From Roridomyces roridus (Eukaryota > Basidiomycota > Agaricomycetes > Agaricales > Mycenaceae): a stretch of DNA of 64,000 bases. Below are positions 52,688-64,000 of this stretch, piece after piece. The position numbers and the translations under genes are program-made. The notes below the pieces were generated by a model. It made no database searches. It saw nothing but the letters and a program-made list of their open reading frames with translations, and was not told where the DNA came from. Where the stretch lies: positions 186,001-250,000 of the forward strand of contig JARKIF010000021.1 of the NCBI GenBank assembly GCA_029378245.1, given 5' to 3'. Positions within the stretch are counted from its first letter, which is position 1; every line of letters starts with the position of its first letter.

Positions 52688-55600
52688 TGGGCGATATAGT
52701 GTGCAAAAAGTCTTTTGGACAACTTACGGATTTCGTGCCCTGTTTGACTGATAACTTCAATCTTTTGAAATACAACTTGCATTTGCATAGATACAACTTG
52801 CAATTTACCGGATACAACTTCTTGTATGAACAACTACAACTTGGAATTCACGGAATACAACTTCACAATGTTATCTCCGCAACTCTAGTCAAGGCTTAAC
52901 TTGACCCAGTTCAAATGTTCCAGGTCTGCCATTGGAGGGCTCGGTGATAAGCATGGAAATTGACTGCCCTTGAAAACGCGCGTTTTGCACGATTTCAGAG
53001 GTAGTATCCTAGCTAAGTCATCTCAGTACAAGACTGATGTTGAGCCCAGAGACAGTCAGTGTGGTGGATACTTAAGAGTACTGTACGGGTTGAAGGGTAT
53101 TTACCTGAATATGACCGACGGGCTCACTCCGAAACATGTAGGAGTTGTGGATACCTGCTCTACCAATGGGATACACCAATTAAACAAGTTCTTAACCGTT
53201 GTACGATTGTCAGCCGTTCGAACCTTGGTGCGAGTGCAATTCGGAGGTTCGGAAGTTCACGGGATGATGGGCAGGTCGGCCGAAAAGCCTGAAACATGAG
53301 TAGACCGCCGAAGCGGGTCCGAAGGGAGTGACGTAGTTGTCATCAGCAGTCGGGACAAGGAGGATCCGGGTCGGATACTAGTCTTCGAACTAGTATCTGC
53401 TGGTATCCGGGACAGGTAGTCGGAGATATGGGTATCGTTCTGGACCTACAACCTATGGGCGTACGTCTGGAGGGTATACAATCAAGGGAGAGGTCGGATA
53501 CGACTTCACTAAAATCAGTCGAGTCATGGATCAATGTTGGAGTCACGGATCGACAGGTCCGCCACGTGGAATCATGGCTTGGCACACCGGCCGTACACGA
53601 TGCCGGTTCTAATCAACCAATCAGGGTGTTTCCATTCCAGATACCAAGGACATTTCTAATTATTGCGCCATTCGTTTGTACTATCATATGATTCTCGGAC
53701 CTGTATAAAGTAGATAGAGTGCTACCCAAGAGGGCAGCGGATACTTCCCCCACTAGCAAGCTACCAGCTGCGATCAAGGGTTTTGTCCGAGGCTTTCGAC
53801 GGTGCATTGCGTAGTTAAGCAATCGCTATTGAAAATCTAAACATTTGTTTGTTGGCTATTGTGTGTGTGACTTGAGTGTGAATCAGTGTGTTGGAATCAG
53901 TATCTGTTGGATTGTGTCGTACCGTGTGTCTGTCAAGGGTTATTTGTGTGTTCAGAGTTGTGAAGTGTTGGAATCTACGAAATCCGTGTTGTATCGGTCG
54001 CTGTCGTCTTCGGATACCAGTGTGAAAGGGATCGAAAGACCCAAATACCTGCTTTATTGCAAAACCCCGGCTTTAGCCAAACTCAATCTATCTTTTGTGT
54101 TAGCTGTGAAGCTTTACCATCTACAAAACGCTTTAGAATCGTCATTCTTGGTTTACATCAAGGATCTCTATTCACAATACTTTGTTTCGACATCGTATCC
54201 GAGACTATATCACTCAATTCCCTACAACCTTTACAAGGCCCTGTACTAGGGACTTATACTCGCCACATTCCCGCTATTCAATAGTTGTCACTCGCCCCGG
54301 AGCTTCGTGATTGGGTTAGTTGGATATAGATTCGTCTGTATCTCGACTCATCTGGTTAGATTCTTCGAGTGTTGTCGATTTCTATAGTAGGTTTAGAGCA
54401 CATACATCATCGGGAGCGGGCCGAGCTGCGGGAGGCGGTTATGACACTGGAGTGGTGTCTGGGGCGTCACAGACGAGGCCCGATCCGTGAAGTTTGCAGC
54501 CCATGGAATCAGGAACAGTAGTACCGTAAGCCACCATTCCGGGCGCTGAATTCATTCCTCTGGGTGTTCTGTGTTTGCCGAAAGAGCCGTCCAGTGGAAT
54601 GAAGGCAGAGATACTTGATGGTTCTTCTTCGTCATGACTCATGGGAAGTCTTCAGAGCGAACAGAATGGCCAACCAGGATCCGAATTCTGTCCGTGCTTC
54701 GGGCAAGCTTCGAGTGGAGCTTAAAGGTTTCTTAGCTCTCCGAGCCCCAATCCGAAATCCTTCGGGATCGCCACTGATTTAGTTATCCGTCCCACACTTT
54801 CTCAGGGATTAATTGAAGCGGTGATGTTTCATGCGTCCCCGGTATCCTCAGGGGTACTGCTCAGATGAATGAGATGATTTTGTCCCCGAAACCAATCCGA
54901 ATCATTCCCGGGTTAGATCTGTAACTTTGACCCAGTCTCATATCCCTCAAGGGTTCAATTTCAACCGTGAGACATTGTTATACAGGCAAAGTTAAATCAA
55001 GATAAGATCTCCTTGAATGTCTAGATCCATCGTTGTGATGTTCGGTTTTCAACTAAGCCATAGCACGGATCCACTCGCGAGGCACGAGCCGTGGATGCAG
55101 TGTTTCTTGCGGGAGGCCGGCACGAGCGCGGCAGTGACCAAACAAAGCATTCGCATGTTGGTCGCGACTACATCGACTCGGCGCTCGTGCTCTCTCTTCT
55201 AGATAGCGCTATTCGATTCTTCGTCCCACCCACCGCACTCCTGCATATTGTACGACCCATTCAGGCACTGAAGGGTCTGCCAGAGCCGTGCCGACTGGGT
55301 CGTCCCAGCGGCACGCGTCCTGACCAGTCGGTTCTGATCGCCGAAGCGAACAAACCGCCCGGATCATCCCACTTCCTGGCAGCACTTTCAGTGCATACGA
55401 GACTAGGCCGACTAAGGCAAGAAACAAATATTGATGTGCATCCACAGAGTCACAGAAGGCTCCTGGCTTTGATTGACTCAGAAAACATCTCTCCAGCCTA
55501 TTTTGTGTATGCAATGGTTCCCCAACCTGCTTTTAAGGGCCATTGCTATCGCATGGCAATCCGAGTCCAGGGTGGATAAGATGCAACCAGACGATGAGGG

Positions 55601-56322
55601 TGACAGGGCAAAAAGTATGTAGGACGATGTCGGGGCAATCCACCCAGGACCACGAGTCATATGACACGAGAAAAGTACAACATTTCAATGGTATGCCCCA
55701 GGGAGAACTTAGAAGAAGAGAGGAAGGTGATACTCACAGAAGAGCCATGGCAAACAATAGTTTGACAATAGTTGAATGAAAGAGCGGGACCAGCGAGTGT
55801 CGAATTGGGGTGTCGATGGTCGGTGAGGGTTTGGGAAGCAAGAGGCGCGCCGAGCTGTCATCGGGAAGTTCGGAACGGGGTCCGGTGCTGGAAAAATATT
55901 AGTTCCCACAGCAATCGTCGGCGGATAGAGGGAGATCAATGTTCAAAGCATAAGCACGAATGACTCAGGCTCAAAGACGTCATCGATCAAAAGTTGGACC
56001 CCTACTTTGGCGGGAAACGGGCCGATAAGACCGAGCTTAAAAATAAATTTTTAAGACTCGGAACTGACCCTCCGACGGAGTGATCTACTCAACAGACTCC
56101 CATCACTGCATCATTCAAATCAATCACTGTATGGTGGGACTGTGGTGAGGCAGAGTCAAGTTGTGGGCCAGCAAGATGGAAGTTGTGGTGGCTCGAGTTC
56201 AAGTTGTAGGGCAGAAAGTTCAAGTTGCAGGCAGAAAGTTGTGGTTGCAAAGGCACAAAATCCAAGTTGTAGTTGTATTTTGAGCCCAAGTTGCAGAAAC
56301 TTTTTGCACAATATATCTGCCA
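52688..56322. mobile_element. TA-flanked TIR element, long copy
   Basis: The left end TGGGCGATATAGTGTGCAAAAAG and the right end (complement of TGGCAGATATATTGTGCA...) are inverted, with TA on each side. Subterminal arrays of TACAACTT/AAGTTGTA (often AAGTTGTAG) point inward in opposite orientations. The interior shares several blocks with the adjacent shorter element: a TTTTCAACTAAGCC-like block near 55045, an ACAGAAGGCTCCTGGCTT block near 55450 and a CAGAGCGAACA block near 54653. It also carries about 1.4 kb of extra sequence. No transposase is recognised. Confidence 0.7.
52970..54430. other. Extra block inside the long TIR element, possible solo LTR
   Basis: The short copy of this family has no counterpart for this block. 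It contains TATAAAGTAGATAG near 53703, as in an LTR promoter, and begins near a TGTTGAGCC. I cannot place its ends or a target duplication. No coding domain is seen. Confidence 0.35.
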
Positions 56323-56324
56323 TA

Positions 56325-57794
56325 TGGGCGATATAGTGTGCAAAAAGTATTTTCAACAACTTGCCGACTTCACGCCCTTTTTAGTTTACAACTTCAATTT
56401 TTTGGAATACAACTTCAACTTCGTCAGATACAACTTCTCATGCGGACAGCTACAACTTGGAATTTGCGGAATACAACTTTGCAATGGTATTTCCGCAACT
56501 CTAGTCAAGGTTCAACTTGACCCACTTGTAACCTTTCAGTTCCGCCAACGGAGAGCCGGAGAGCCGCAGAGCCGGAGAGTGGGCCAAGCAGAGGGAGGCG
56601 TCTGTGACAGTGGCAGACCGGTCTTTGGTGCCACAAACAGATCTAGAGCAGTGGGGTTTGCAGAGCGCGCAATCAAAGCTACAGTAAGCCTGTTTTCCTG
56701 TTCCGGATATGTTATTGGAACAGTGTCCCAGTGGAATGGAGGCATACTTCTGCTCCAGGGCAGTCTCCAGAGCGAACATAATGGTCAAACAGGATCTGGA
56801 TTTTGTGTGGGCTTCCAGGTGGAGCTCAAAGGTTTTTAGCTCTCTGATGACAATACTGACCTCCAATACTTATTTCGGTGAAATCCCTGGGGACCATTAC
56901 TCTAACACTGATCTCCCAACCCGACTCGGCCGTTCTGGAAGGATTTCACGTCACTCTGAATCCAGTGCATCAGGGAAGACTCTGCCAAAGTTGTGCCAAA
57001 GCCTTGAATAACCTGCATAGCTGGCCTGTGAAGACCCTTCCCTGGGTGTGAGCCTGCCGTTTGCAACTGTTTGAACCATTTGTTTGCTAACCGTTTACCG
57101 TTTACAGGGTCCTTCAAATGAAACGGTTCAAAATACCGTTTATAAACCGTTTCAAACCGTTTCAAACGGAAACGGTTGGAGAAGAGTTCGATTTCAACCG
57201 TTTCTATCAAGTTTCTATAAACCATGTTATTCAAGCATTGTTATCCTTGCACAATGCACTGAGGATAGATAATAAGGCACAGTAGCCCTCAAGAACACTC
57301 AACATTGATTGAAACCACCGTCTGTGCCGTGAAATTTGGTTTTCAACCAAGCCATCAAATATTGATGCACTTCCTCACACCTGACGGCCAAGCACTGTGT
57401 GGACACAGAGAGGGTTACAGAAAGGTCCTGGCTTGAATTGAATTCTGGAATCATTTCATTACAGCCACGCTCAATCTGGCCACTGGACTGACCTTCCGGC
57501 AGAGTCATCAACCCGAGAAATTCCCATCACTGCATCAATCACTCTCTACTGGTGATCAGGAACAATGCTGCTCAGGAGTTGTGGGTCAGCCAGATGGTGG
57601 TTGCTGGAATCAAAGTTATAGACAAAAGGTTGGTTGCAGGCATACAGTTGTGGTTGCAAAGTCAAAAAATCAAAGTTGTAGTTTCCAAAACCAAAGTTGT
57701 AGTTGTGAAAACACAAGTTGTAGTGGCAAAAACCGAAGTTGTAGTTGTATTTTGAGCTGAAGTTGCAAAAACTTTTTGCACAATATATCTGCCA
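56325..57794. mobile_element. TA-flanked TIR element, short copy
   Basis: A 1470-bp relative of the long copy, starting TGGGCGATATAGTGTGC and ending GCACAATATATCTGCCA, with TA at 56323-56324 and 57795-57796. Its left TA is shared with the right end of the long copy, so the two lie tail to head with no spacer. Left-end TACAACTT words and right-end AAGTTGTAG words form the subterminal arrays. Confidence 0.75.
57089..57203. repeat. Cluster of ACCGTTT/AAACGGT motifs
   Basis: About nine copies of a 7-8 bp motif (ACCGTTT or its complement AAACGGT) occur within 115 bp in both orientations, inside the short TIR element. The copies could pair into several stem-loops or serve as repeated protein-binding sites. 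Confidence 0.6.
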
Positions 57795-57796
57795 TA

Positions 57797-58544
57797 CTGC
57801 CATATCCCAGAAGCCAGAAGTGCTACTGCACCATCTTCGTGAGTGCCCTTCACGATTTCCTTCACCGTATCCTTTTGATTTCATGTTTCAAAAGTTTTCG
57901 TCGTCCGCTCACCGGCGCCGACTGGGGCCGCTTTCTGTATCACTCATGCCGCATACGCCATTTCGAGTTTTCCTTCCATGCACTTTGAAGACGCCTCACG
58001 GTTATACGAGGCGCTGCTTCAGGCCGAGATTCCCAGTAAACACCTAAATAAGTACTTCCGAATCTGCAGTCACAGTCCCATCTCAGAAAAGCGCGTTGCC
58101 AAGGCTCTTTCGAGCCTCACGGCTAGTTTTCAAGAAGATCGTCGGCTCTGGGTCCTTTGGCAAGATGTACCGGCCGTGCTGTCGACACCGAGCCTGAGTC
58201 GGTTTGCTCTTCCTGTTGTAGGAAGATCCGGCCGCCTCGGACACGTGACCGTGTTCAACCCCAACTGCCTGAACACCTCTTCCTCTATATTTTCCCTGTG
58301 CCTTGTTTCATTCCATGTGCTCTCTATTGTTTCACCCACCGAGCACATGGGATTGCTCGCTGACTCAGTGGCTGACTCAGTCCGAGCACATGTACTTTTT
58401 TCTCTTATTTCCAATTGTAGATAAGTGACCTGTATAAATACCAGACCCACTTATCGAATACACTATCTGTTCTTCTTCTCACAAAACTTCCCGGAACTGC
58501 TCGTGGGCTTCTGCATCGACCACTTCCACTCCAAGTCCATGGTC
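57797..58544. other. Unassigned region
   Basis: A 148-codon frame from 57978 has no recognisable domain and I do not support it as a gene. No other feature. Confidence 0.35.
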
Positions 58545-58935
58545 CTGCTCCTCCGCCCCACCGTCCATACCCACGCCCGGTGTGTACGCCGTCAAGTGCT
58601 TACCCAAGTCCTGCTTCTACGACCGGGAGCGAATCCTCCAACCCCGCGTCTCGAGCCACCCAACATCGTGACTCTCCATTGGGACTTCTCCTCCGAGGAA
58701 CACCTCTTCTTCGTCACGGACTTTCACGCCAGTGGAGATATGAGCTTTGCCGTCGCCGACGGGCTCTATCCCAAGAAGTCGGCGCTCGCCAGGCGCACTT
58801 GTGCGTAGATTGCCGAAGCCGTGCTTTTCTGGGGTTCCACATCTGGTTCCCCAGTTGCGATTCTAGCGCAAGTAGCGATTATTCTTCTGAACAGAGAAAT
58901 ATACCTGCCGGCTGCCGCATCACAACCGTGACAAA
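58545..58935 (+). pseudogene. Protein kinase fragment (N-lobe), frameshifted
   Basis: One frame gives VYAVKCLPKSCFYDRERIL, which looks like kinase subdomain II with its ATP-binding Lys, followed by VSSHP. A one-base shift is then needed to read NIVTLHWDFSSEEHLFFVTDF and GDMSFAV (subdomains IV-V). Soon after, a TAG interrupts the frame before IAEAVLF. No glycine loop and no catalytic HRD or DFG are visible. It is therefore a remnant of a Ser/Thr kinase gene. Confidence 0.5.
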
Positions 58936-59429
58936 GTAAAAGAAGTTGGACTTTGTTATACATTTTCATCCAAAGTCTCAGCTGGACCTTCCACTACCTA
59001 CCTGCGTCTTCCAAACATCACCACTTCGGAACTTCGTTTTCTTCGGACGCCGCGAGCAGTCCTTCCACGAAATGTTATGCTTCTACCGGACCAAATGTTC
59101 CATAGATCTTATGCATTCAATGGGATGATGAAAACTGCAAATACACGCGGGCCCGGCCGCCAGGCCCCAGTGCTGAGTGTGCTGAGAAGCACTCCGTCCG
59201 GTACGAACGATGAGATGCAGCCATGAGCCTATACGAAAGCGGGGCGCCCGCAATAATACTGCACTGATCTCATATCCGTCGACCAACATTAGTTTGCAGC
59301 GTTAGAGTGCATAAATACCAGTCGGGGGCTCCTTATTCCTCAGTTCTTGATCCCACCCTTTATCAGGTTAGCCTTCTCCGCTCTGAATCAGCCAGTTCCC
59401 TCACACTTCGCAGAAACTACCACCGCACC
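58936..59429. other. Intergenic promoter region
   Basis: A CATAAATA element at about 59310 lies 120 nt upstream of the next start codon. Nothing else. Confidence 0.4.
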
Positions 59430-59821
59430 ATGCAATTCAACATCGCCCTCATCGCTAGCGCCATGCTCATGGCCGCTTCCCCCGTCCTCGGGGCCGACTT
59501 CCAGTGGTGGTCCGGCGCCGGCTGCACTGGTTCAGTTCAATTGACCAGCGACAACATCCCTGCGAATGACTGCATCGGCCTCACCAACGGCGAGTCGACC
59601 AAGTCAATCAGCTACTCGGGTGTTCCTACCCAGGCCAGATTCTTCCGGTCGGGCGGCTCGCAGGATTTTTGTACCAATGGCCCACCCGCCGTTACCACCG
59701 GTGGTGGTTCTGGATGCGCAACTGCACCTGACGGGTAAGTTGTTCCGCGCCGAAATCCTTGGATCCAGCAAATTGATGTCTCCTGCTTAGGTTCAACTTC
59801 CAGAGCTTTGCCTACAACTGA
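59430..59821 (+). CDS. Small secreted four-cysteine protein
   Basis: The signal peptide MQFNIALIASAMLMAASPVLG is followed by ADFQWWSGAGCTGSVQLTSDN, NDCIGLTNGESTKSISYSGVP, ARFFRSGGSQDFCTNGPP and GGGSGCATAPDG. After an intron of about 55 nt comes a nine-residue exon, FNFQSFAYN plus stop. The four cysteines and the SISYSGVPTQ-RFF pattern recur in a mushroom family of small extracellular proteins, possibly with a crystallin-like Greek-key fold (inferred). About 110 residues, intact. Role unknown; effector or wall-associated is possible. Confidence 0.75.
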
Positions 59822-60402
59822 TAGATTGGCTTGAAACTTGAAAGACCAAGGGTTACCGTCGTGCATTTCGGCAGCCCATGTAGATTAATCTTCTTAGTTG
59901 AATTCACTTTTGTGGTCCCATGATTTTCGGCCCCGCGGCGGCGGCAGTGATTCGGCACCTGGATCAAAACCACCATATGATGCTCGAATACACACGCGAG
60001 TGGGACTGCTTTCCACACAGGCTCCGTGTGACTGTCAGTTAAACTTGACAGCACAAAGTAAATATCGCAGAACTTGTCTCAAGAGCACTCCGAGTCGGAT
60101 CAAAACCCATGAGGGTGCCACTCACCGTCTTCTCTCTTCCTACCACACCTTCCCTTTGGACGCTCCTCGAATGTCGGTTTCCCCAATTTCCTTTGAGCAT
60201 CAAGTCTCCATTGGACTCACTTGAAAATTTCCGGACGGTCCTGGCTTGCATCTCCTGCCTCCGTCGTCCATACGCTATGAATTCCGTACATGTAATGATG
60301 TACCAAGTACTCCCCAGATGATATTGAACTTCCGGACATCCGTGTGGCCCATCAAGAACTGATTTTGATCATATCACCCGAGGCTGTGTTGCCACGCTTG
60401 TC
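59822..60402. other. Intergenic region
   Basis: No supported gene. Presumed 3' region and promoter. Confidence 0.4.
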
Positions 60403-61651
60403 ATGACCCACCAAGGATCCCCGCTGGATGTTCCTGAGCTGCTGGACCGCTGTATCCACTGGCTCGAGAAAGACCATCCAGCGCTCAGGATATGCAGCCT
60501 AGTTCACCGAACATGGCTTCATCCCGCCCGGTCCCGACTCTTCCGTGCCGCCGATCTCACAACTCGATCTGGCTCGAGTGCCGACCCAACGGTCCTATTC
60601 AGCCGATGCATGCGGCTACTGGACGTCCTACGCTCCTCACCCCACATCGTACAACACATCCGACGCTTGGATATCAACGCCAAGGCCCTCGCAACGGAAT
60701 TCGACTCGGTGGCCGACCTTCCCTTTGCACACGTCCGACAACTCGTCATTCGCTCCACCTCGGTGGAAACAGCTGCGGGAATCCAGCGTCTGGTTGGAAT
60801 CCCGACCCTGGAGCACCTCGAAATTAATTCGACATATACGGATTTTGGGGTTTGGTTTGCGAGTTGCTCGCCCGCTCTCCGGTGCGTCGAGCTACACTTT
60901 TCTGCGCCAGAGGTGGAACTGGAGGGGCATACCTGCACACGACGGGTCCCGTTGCATGCACTCAAGCTCTTTCCCTACGCGTCACAGAATTCCGATCCTG
61001 TGTCGTCTGTATCAAATCTCATCCACTCGTTGTGCATCTTTGATTTCTCGCGACTCAAGATCTTGTCGACGGATGCGCGTGCAGAGATCATCGAGGCCAT
61101 GACTCCCTTTTGCGGAGAAGTCGAAGTCTTTGAGCTTCGGGTAAATGTCCGTATTCCCGCTACGCATCGTATCACAAAGACTCACATCCCACAAAGCTGG
61201 GCTTCAGCCCAACCCTCTCATTCTCGAGCTTCCCAAATCTCCGCGAACTCTACCTCGACCTTCGGTCCACACGCGCCCTCCCCTCACTCTTCACCTGCCT
61301 TTGCAGCATCCCTCCATCCAACAACATCACTCGCATCGTTATAACAGCTCAAAAACGCATCCTCAAACGACTTTCCGGGGACCTCCTCAGCACGCTCGAC
61401 GCGACGCTATCCTCATTGGACCTCCCTCATCTCACTTCAGTGCACCTTGCACTGAATGCGCGTGTGTATGAGGGGGCGGCGCATCACATGGGCAAGTTGA
61501 TTGGTCGCAATTTGGTGAGCGATTCTCTCAAATTGAGTGTTTACATATTAGATTCTGACAAACCGATTCTTTGTAGCTGAGCCGTGTGGATGAGGATGGG
61601 GATTGGTTTCAGGTGAGTGCGCTTTTTTCTTTGTTGGAGAACGAGAACTGA
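60403..61651 (+). CDS. F-box protein
   Basis: SCF adaptor by family. The start MTHQGSPLDVPELLDRCIHWL leads to the F-box (ALRICSLVHRTWLHPARSRLFRAADL). Leucine-rich segments follow (DVLRSSPHIVQHIRRLDI, VRQLVIRSTSVETAAGI, IFDFSRLKIL, VEVFELR). A GTAAAT...CAAAG intron after FELR brings in the frame LGFSPTLSFSSFPNLRELYLDLRSTRALPSLFTCL...KLIGRNL. A second intron (GTGAGC...TGTAG) precedes LSRVDEDGDWFQ. Stop at 61649-61651 if no further intron is used. Same architecture as the gene at 7473. Intact as read. Confidence 0.7.
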
Positions 61652-62327
61652 GTGGTGGCACATCGAACTTTTCAGAGCTTCGGATGTGCGTGGCGAACCC
61701 AATGAATGTCGGTTTGGAAATTTGTACACCTGTTTTCGTTGGAATTCATCTTGGATATGGTCGTTCGGTTGTGATTCCCTAAAATACACGAGTTGCGTGT
61801 AATACTCGGAGGTGTGCGTATGTGCTACGGAATCTGAAACCATACTGATCGTTCATGGCGCAGAATCTGTACGTATTAGACCGGTAAGCCCGGTACATAG
61901 TCATTCTGTGCGGCGGGTTGATGCCATTGATCGGCGGCCGCCGCAACTCACTGATCTGATCATCAATGACGCGCCCTCGGACGTCCGACGGTGGCTCTTC
62001 CAAGTTGAAGTCTTCCAACTTGCCTCCACGGTTCTTCACATGCCGCGAATTCGTTTCAGAACTGCAAGAACTGAAGCACTGTATTCCGACGACCTAGCAT
62101 CCAGGAGTCACTCAACTGTAAGTGAGATTTCAACCACACCCGTCTACGCGGCCGCTGATGGCATTATTACGGCGGACGGCGGCACGGTAGCGATCCGCGA
62201 CCGAGGCTGCTTTTGCCTTTCGTCCAATCGAGATATAACCGTTTCAAATCTGCTTCGGATTCTCCTCACACCCCATCTTGCTTTCCCTCTTGCCTCCTTC
62301 CTCACTCACCTTTTCTTTTCCTTTTCA
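61652..62327. other. Intergenic region
   Basis: A long open frame crosses 61812-62489 but only its end overlaps a recognised exon. The rest shows no domain. Promoter of the acyltransferase gene. Confidence 0.4.
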
Positions 62328-64000
62328 ATGGAGCGCCATATGGACTACACAAACATCGACGGAGATGGGCAGACGTTCGACGTGCCACTGCCAGCGCCAC
62401 ATACAGGCAAGTCGGGTTATGAGTCTCCGTCATTGAATTGGACACTTATTGACGAGCTTGGCAGTCTGGGTTGTCCCCCACTGTGCTGATTTGGTTTACG
62501 AACGGACGTTCCCGCTCCCTCTGCCTGGGACGGATCGGATTAATTTCGTGGTGCGTGTTTCGGGTCCGACTTTTAGTTGAGAGAAGAGACGAATTTCGTT
62601 TTAGATTTCCATCTCGGATATCTTTGCTGGGCGGTTGGAGGAGGAGCGGTTGATCGAGTCGTTCCAGGACGCGCTGACTTTTTACCCGCATGCGAGTGGG
62701 AGGTTGAGGCGCAAGGGTGATGACTGGTCGGTGAGTCCAACCTCCCTCACTCACAGTTCGCTCGTGGCTGACGTGATACGCTCGAAGCTCGGGGCCGGGA
62801 AGCGCGGTGTACCGATCCTGTTCGAGACCATCGAAGATCCCCTGGATCACTACCAAGTTCCCTCCATCATCCCGCCCGAGATTATCGACGTGGTTTCGAC
62901 GGACATTGCAGGCGCGACGGAGCCAGAGTGGGACGAGCCGATGCTGCGTATCAAGGTCACCTATTGCCCCAAGTCGAACGAGTCTTCGATTGGCTTTTCG
63001 GCTAGTCATATGCTCGGTGCGTCTCAAGTTCCTCCCCGTGTGCAGGTTTTTTGATCAAGGCGCTTGCAGGTGACGGCGAATTTGTATTTCAATTCATGTG
63101 CGCCTGGTCTCAATACTACCAAAACAAAAAACCCTTCTTCGGTGCACCTTCCTACGAAAAATTCCGAAACGCCCTCCCACCGTTGGAGCACAACGATGGC
63201 AACCCCGAAACTGCCGCATTCATTCAACGCTACCTCCCGCATCTCAAGGAGCTCCACCCCATGGATGACTTTCTCTCGATGATCGGGGAGGCGTTCGCCA
63301 ATTCCACTTTGGTTGACTTGTTGTTTACCAAGGAGCAGATTGGGCAGTTGAAAGCGATTGCGGATTCGTGGCCGGGTAGGGAAGGCGCCAAGACATCGCC
63401 GCATGATGCAATTTCGGGGTATCTCATCTCGACGATAAATCGGTGTTTGAAGACGCCGATTACGAGGGTGTCGAGTATCTTTAGTGTGCGTCCGCCTTGC
63501 TTGTTTTTATCTGCTGTGGCTGAGGCGAGATCCTTCGTTCAGTACCGCGGAATCAAGAACCCTGAGAACCTCAAGCCTGGCGACTGGCGCATTCCAGGGC
63601 CACTGGCGATCGGGAACGCCATGTTCCACGCCCTCACGCCGACGCTCTCACTGAACGAAGCGTCCTCCATCGGCGCGCTGGCGCTGGCGATCCGCAAGTC
63701 CGTCAAGGAGACTCGCAATTACGAGCACATCAAGCGCATCGTAGCGGTCTCGGAGCCCATCTGGATGCGCCAGTCTCAGGAGCGCAGCGAGCACAAGTTC
63801 TGGGACGATAGCACGTTGGTCATGAACACTATGGGCAAGTGCGTGATACTCCTCCTTTTCTTCTCTTTTCCATTATAATGCTGACTTGTGAATATGAACA
63901 GAGCCGACTTTTCCTTACAACACTTTGGCTTTGGCCGTCGATACGTACGCACACACTGCTACGGCGATTTTCCCGGATTCGCACGCTGCTTCAAGGCGCC
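62328..64000 (+). CDS. BAHD-like acyltransferase (partial, runs off right edge)
   Basis: CoA-dependent acyl transfer to a small molecule is predicted. Exons encode MERHMDYTNIDGDG..., then GADLVYERTFPLPLPG-like sequence and ISISDIFAGRLEEERLIESFQDALTFYPHASGRLRRKGDDW. An intron next splits the HXXXD motif: SASHML joins GDGEFVFQF, giving H-M-L-G-D. Later blocks are CAWSQYYQNKKPFFG, DAISGYLISTINRCL, GIKNPENLKPGDWRIPGPLAIGNAM and DSTLVMNTMGK. The final ADFSLQHFGFGRR lies where family members have the DFGWG motif. The intron near 62407-62464 seems to use a GC donor (GCAAGT). The C-terminus lies beyond the window. Confidence 0.75.

Noticed and set aside
55091..55579. Possible 162-codon gene inside the long TIR element
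   Set aside because: No domain is recognised. Its sequence shares blocks with non-coding parts of the short sister element, so it is more likely transposon interior.
57978..58424. 148-codon open frame as a gene
   Set aside because: No domain, no signal peptide and a C-terminal part of hydrophobic runs without pattern. It lies next to transposon debris and a pseudogene.

Overview
The window is nuclear DNA of a filamentous basidiomycete, most likely an Agaricomycete. The evidence is pervasive 45-70 nt GT-AG introns, micro-exons, and lineage-typical families: P450s resembling CYP5144 and CYP5150, a DUF6534-type membrane protein, F-box/LRR paralogues, a NACHT NLR-like protein, DUF5648-type and PL20-type secreted proteins, and many small secreted proteins. 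Eukaryotic genes are given as the span from start codon to stop codon; introns were inferred by eye from splice sites and frame continuity, so exon edges are predictions.

Layout. 1-5.7 kb: intergenic DNA around a Zn2Cys6 regulator (minus). 5.7-10 kb: a secreted/membrane-anchored Ser/Thr-rich protein with a chain of tiny exons, an F-box gene and a small secreted protein. 10-25.6 kb: a methyltransferase and a P450 start head to head only 17 bp apart; the P450 carries two compensating frameshifts. Next come a NACHT gene bracketed by direct repeats copied from the P450 3' end, a DUF6534 protein, a large F-box protein and two further P450s on the minus strand. 26-34.5 kb: a probable DUF7726 protein, three secreted proteins and a decayed gene with an intron stump. 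35-43.3 kb: an arrestin-like gene split by a 672-bp CACTA-type element, a lineage-specific protein with a kinase-like part, and a bestrophin-type anion channel. 43.5-57.8 kb: a transposon-rich block holding a TA-flanked TIR element, a DUF5648-type protein, a PL20-type polysaccharide lyase, a young Ty1/copia retrotransposon (GGTAT duplication, nearly identical LTRs, a hAT MITE nested in one LTR) and two adjacent TA-flanked TIR elements of one family. 58-64 kb: a kinase pseudogene, a small secreted protein, an F-box protein and a BAHD-like acyltransferase running off the right edge.

How the genes may work together. Three P450s, a methyltransferase, a Zn2Cys6 regulator and, far away, an acyltransferase suggest tailoring chemistry, but no backbone synthase is visible, so a biosynthetic cluster is only a hypothesis. 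The secreted proteins fit an organism living on plant or fungal polysaccharides. The most distinctive biology is how mobile DNA and micro-exons reshape genes: a CACTA insertion that could be spliced out as a new intron, an NLR-like gene set between duplicated flanks, and nested transposons with intact target-site duplications.
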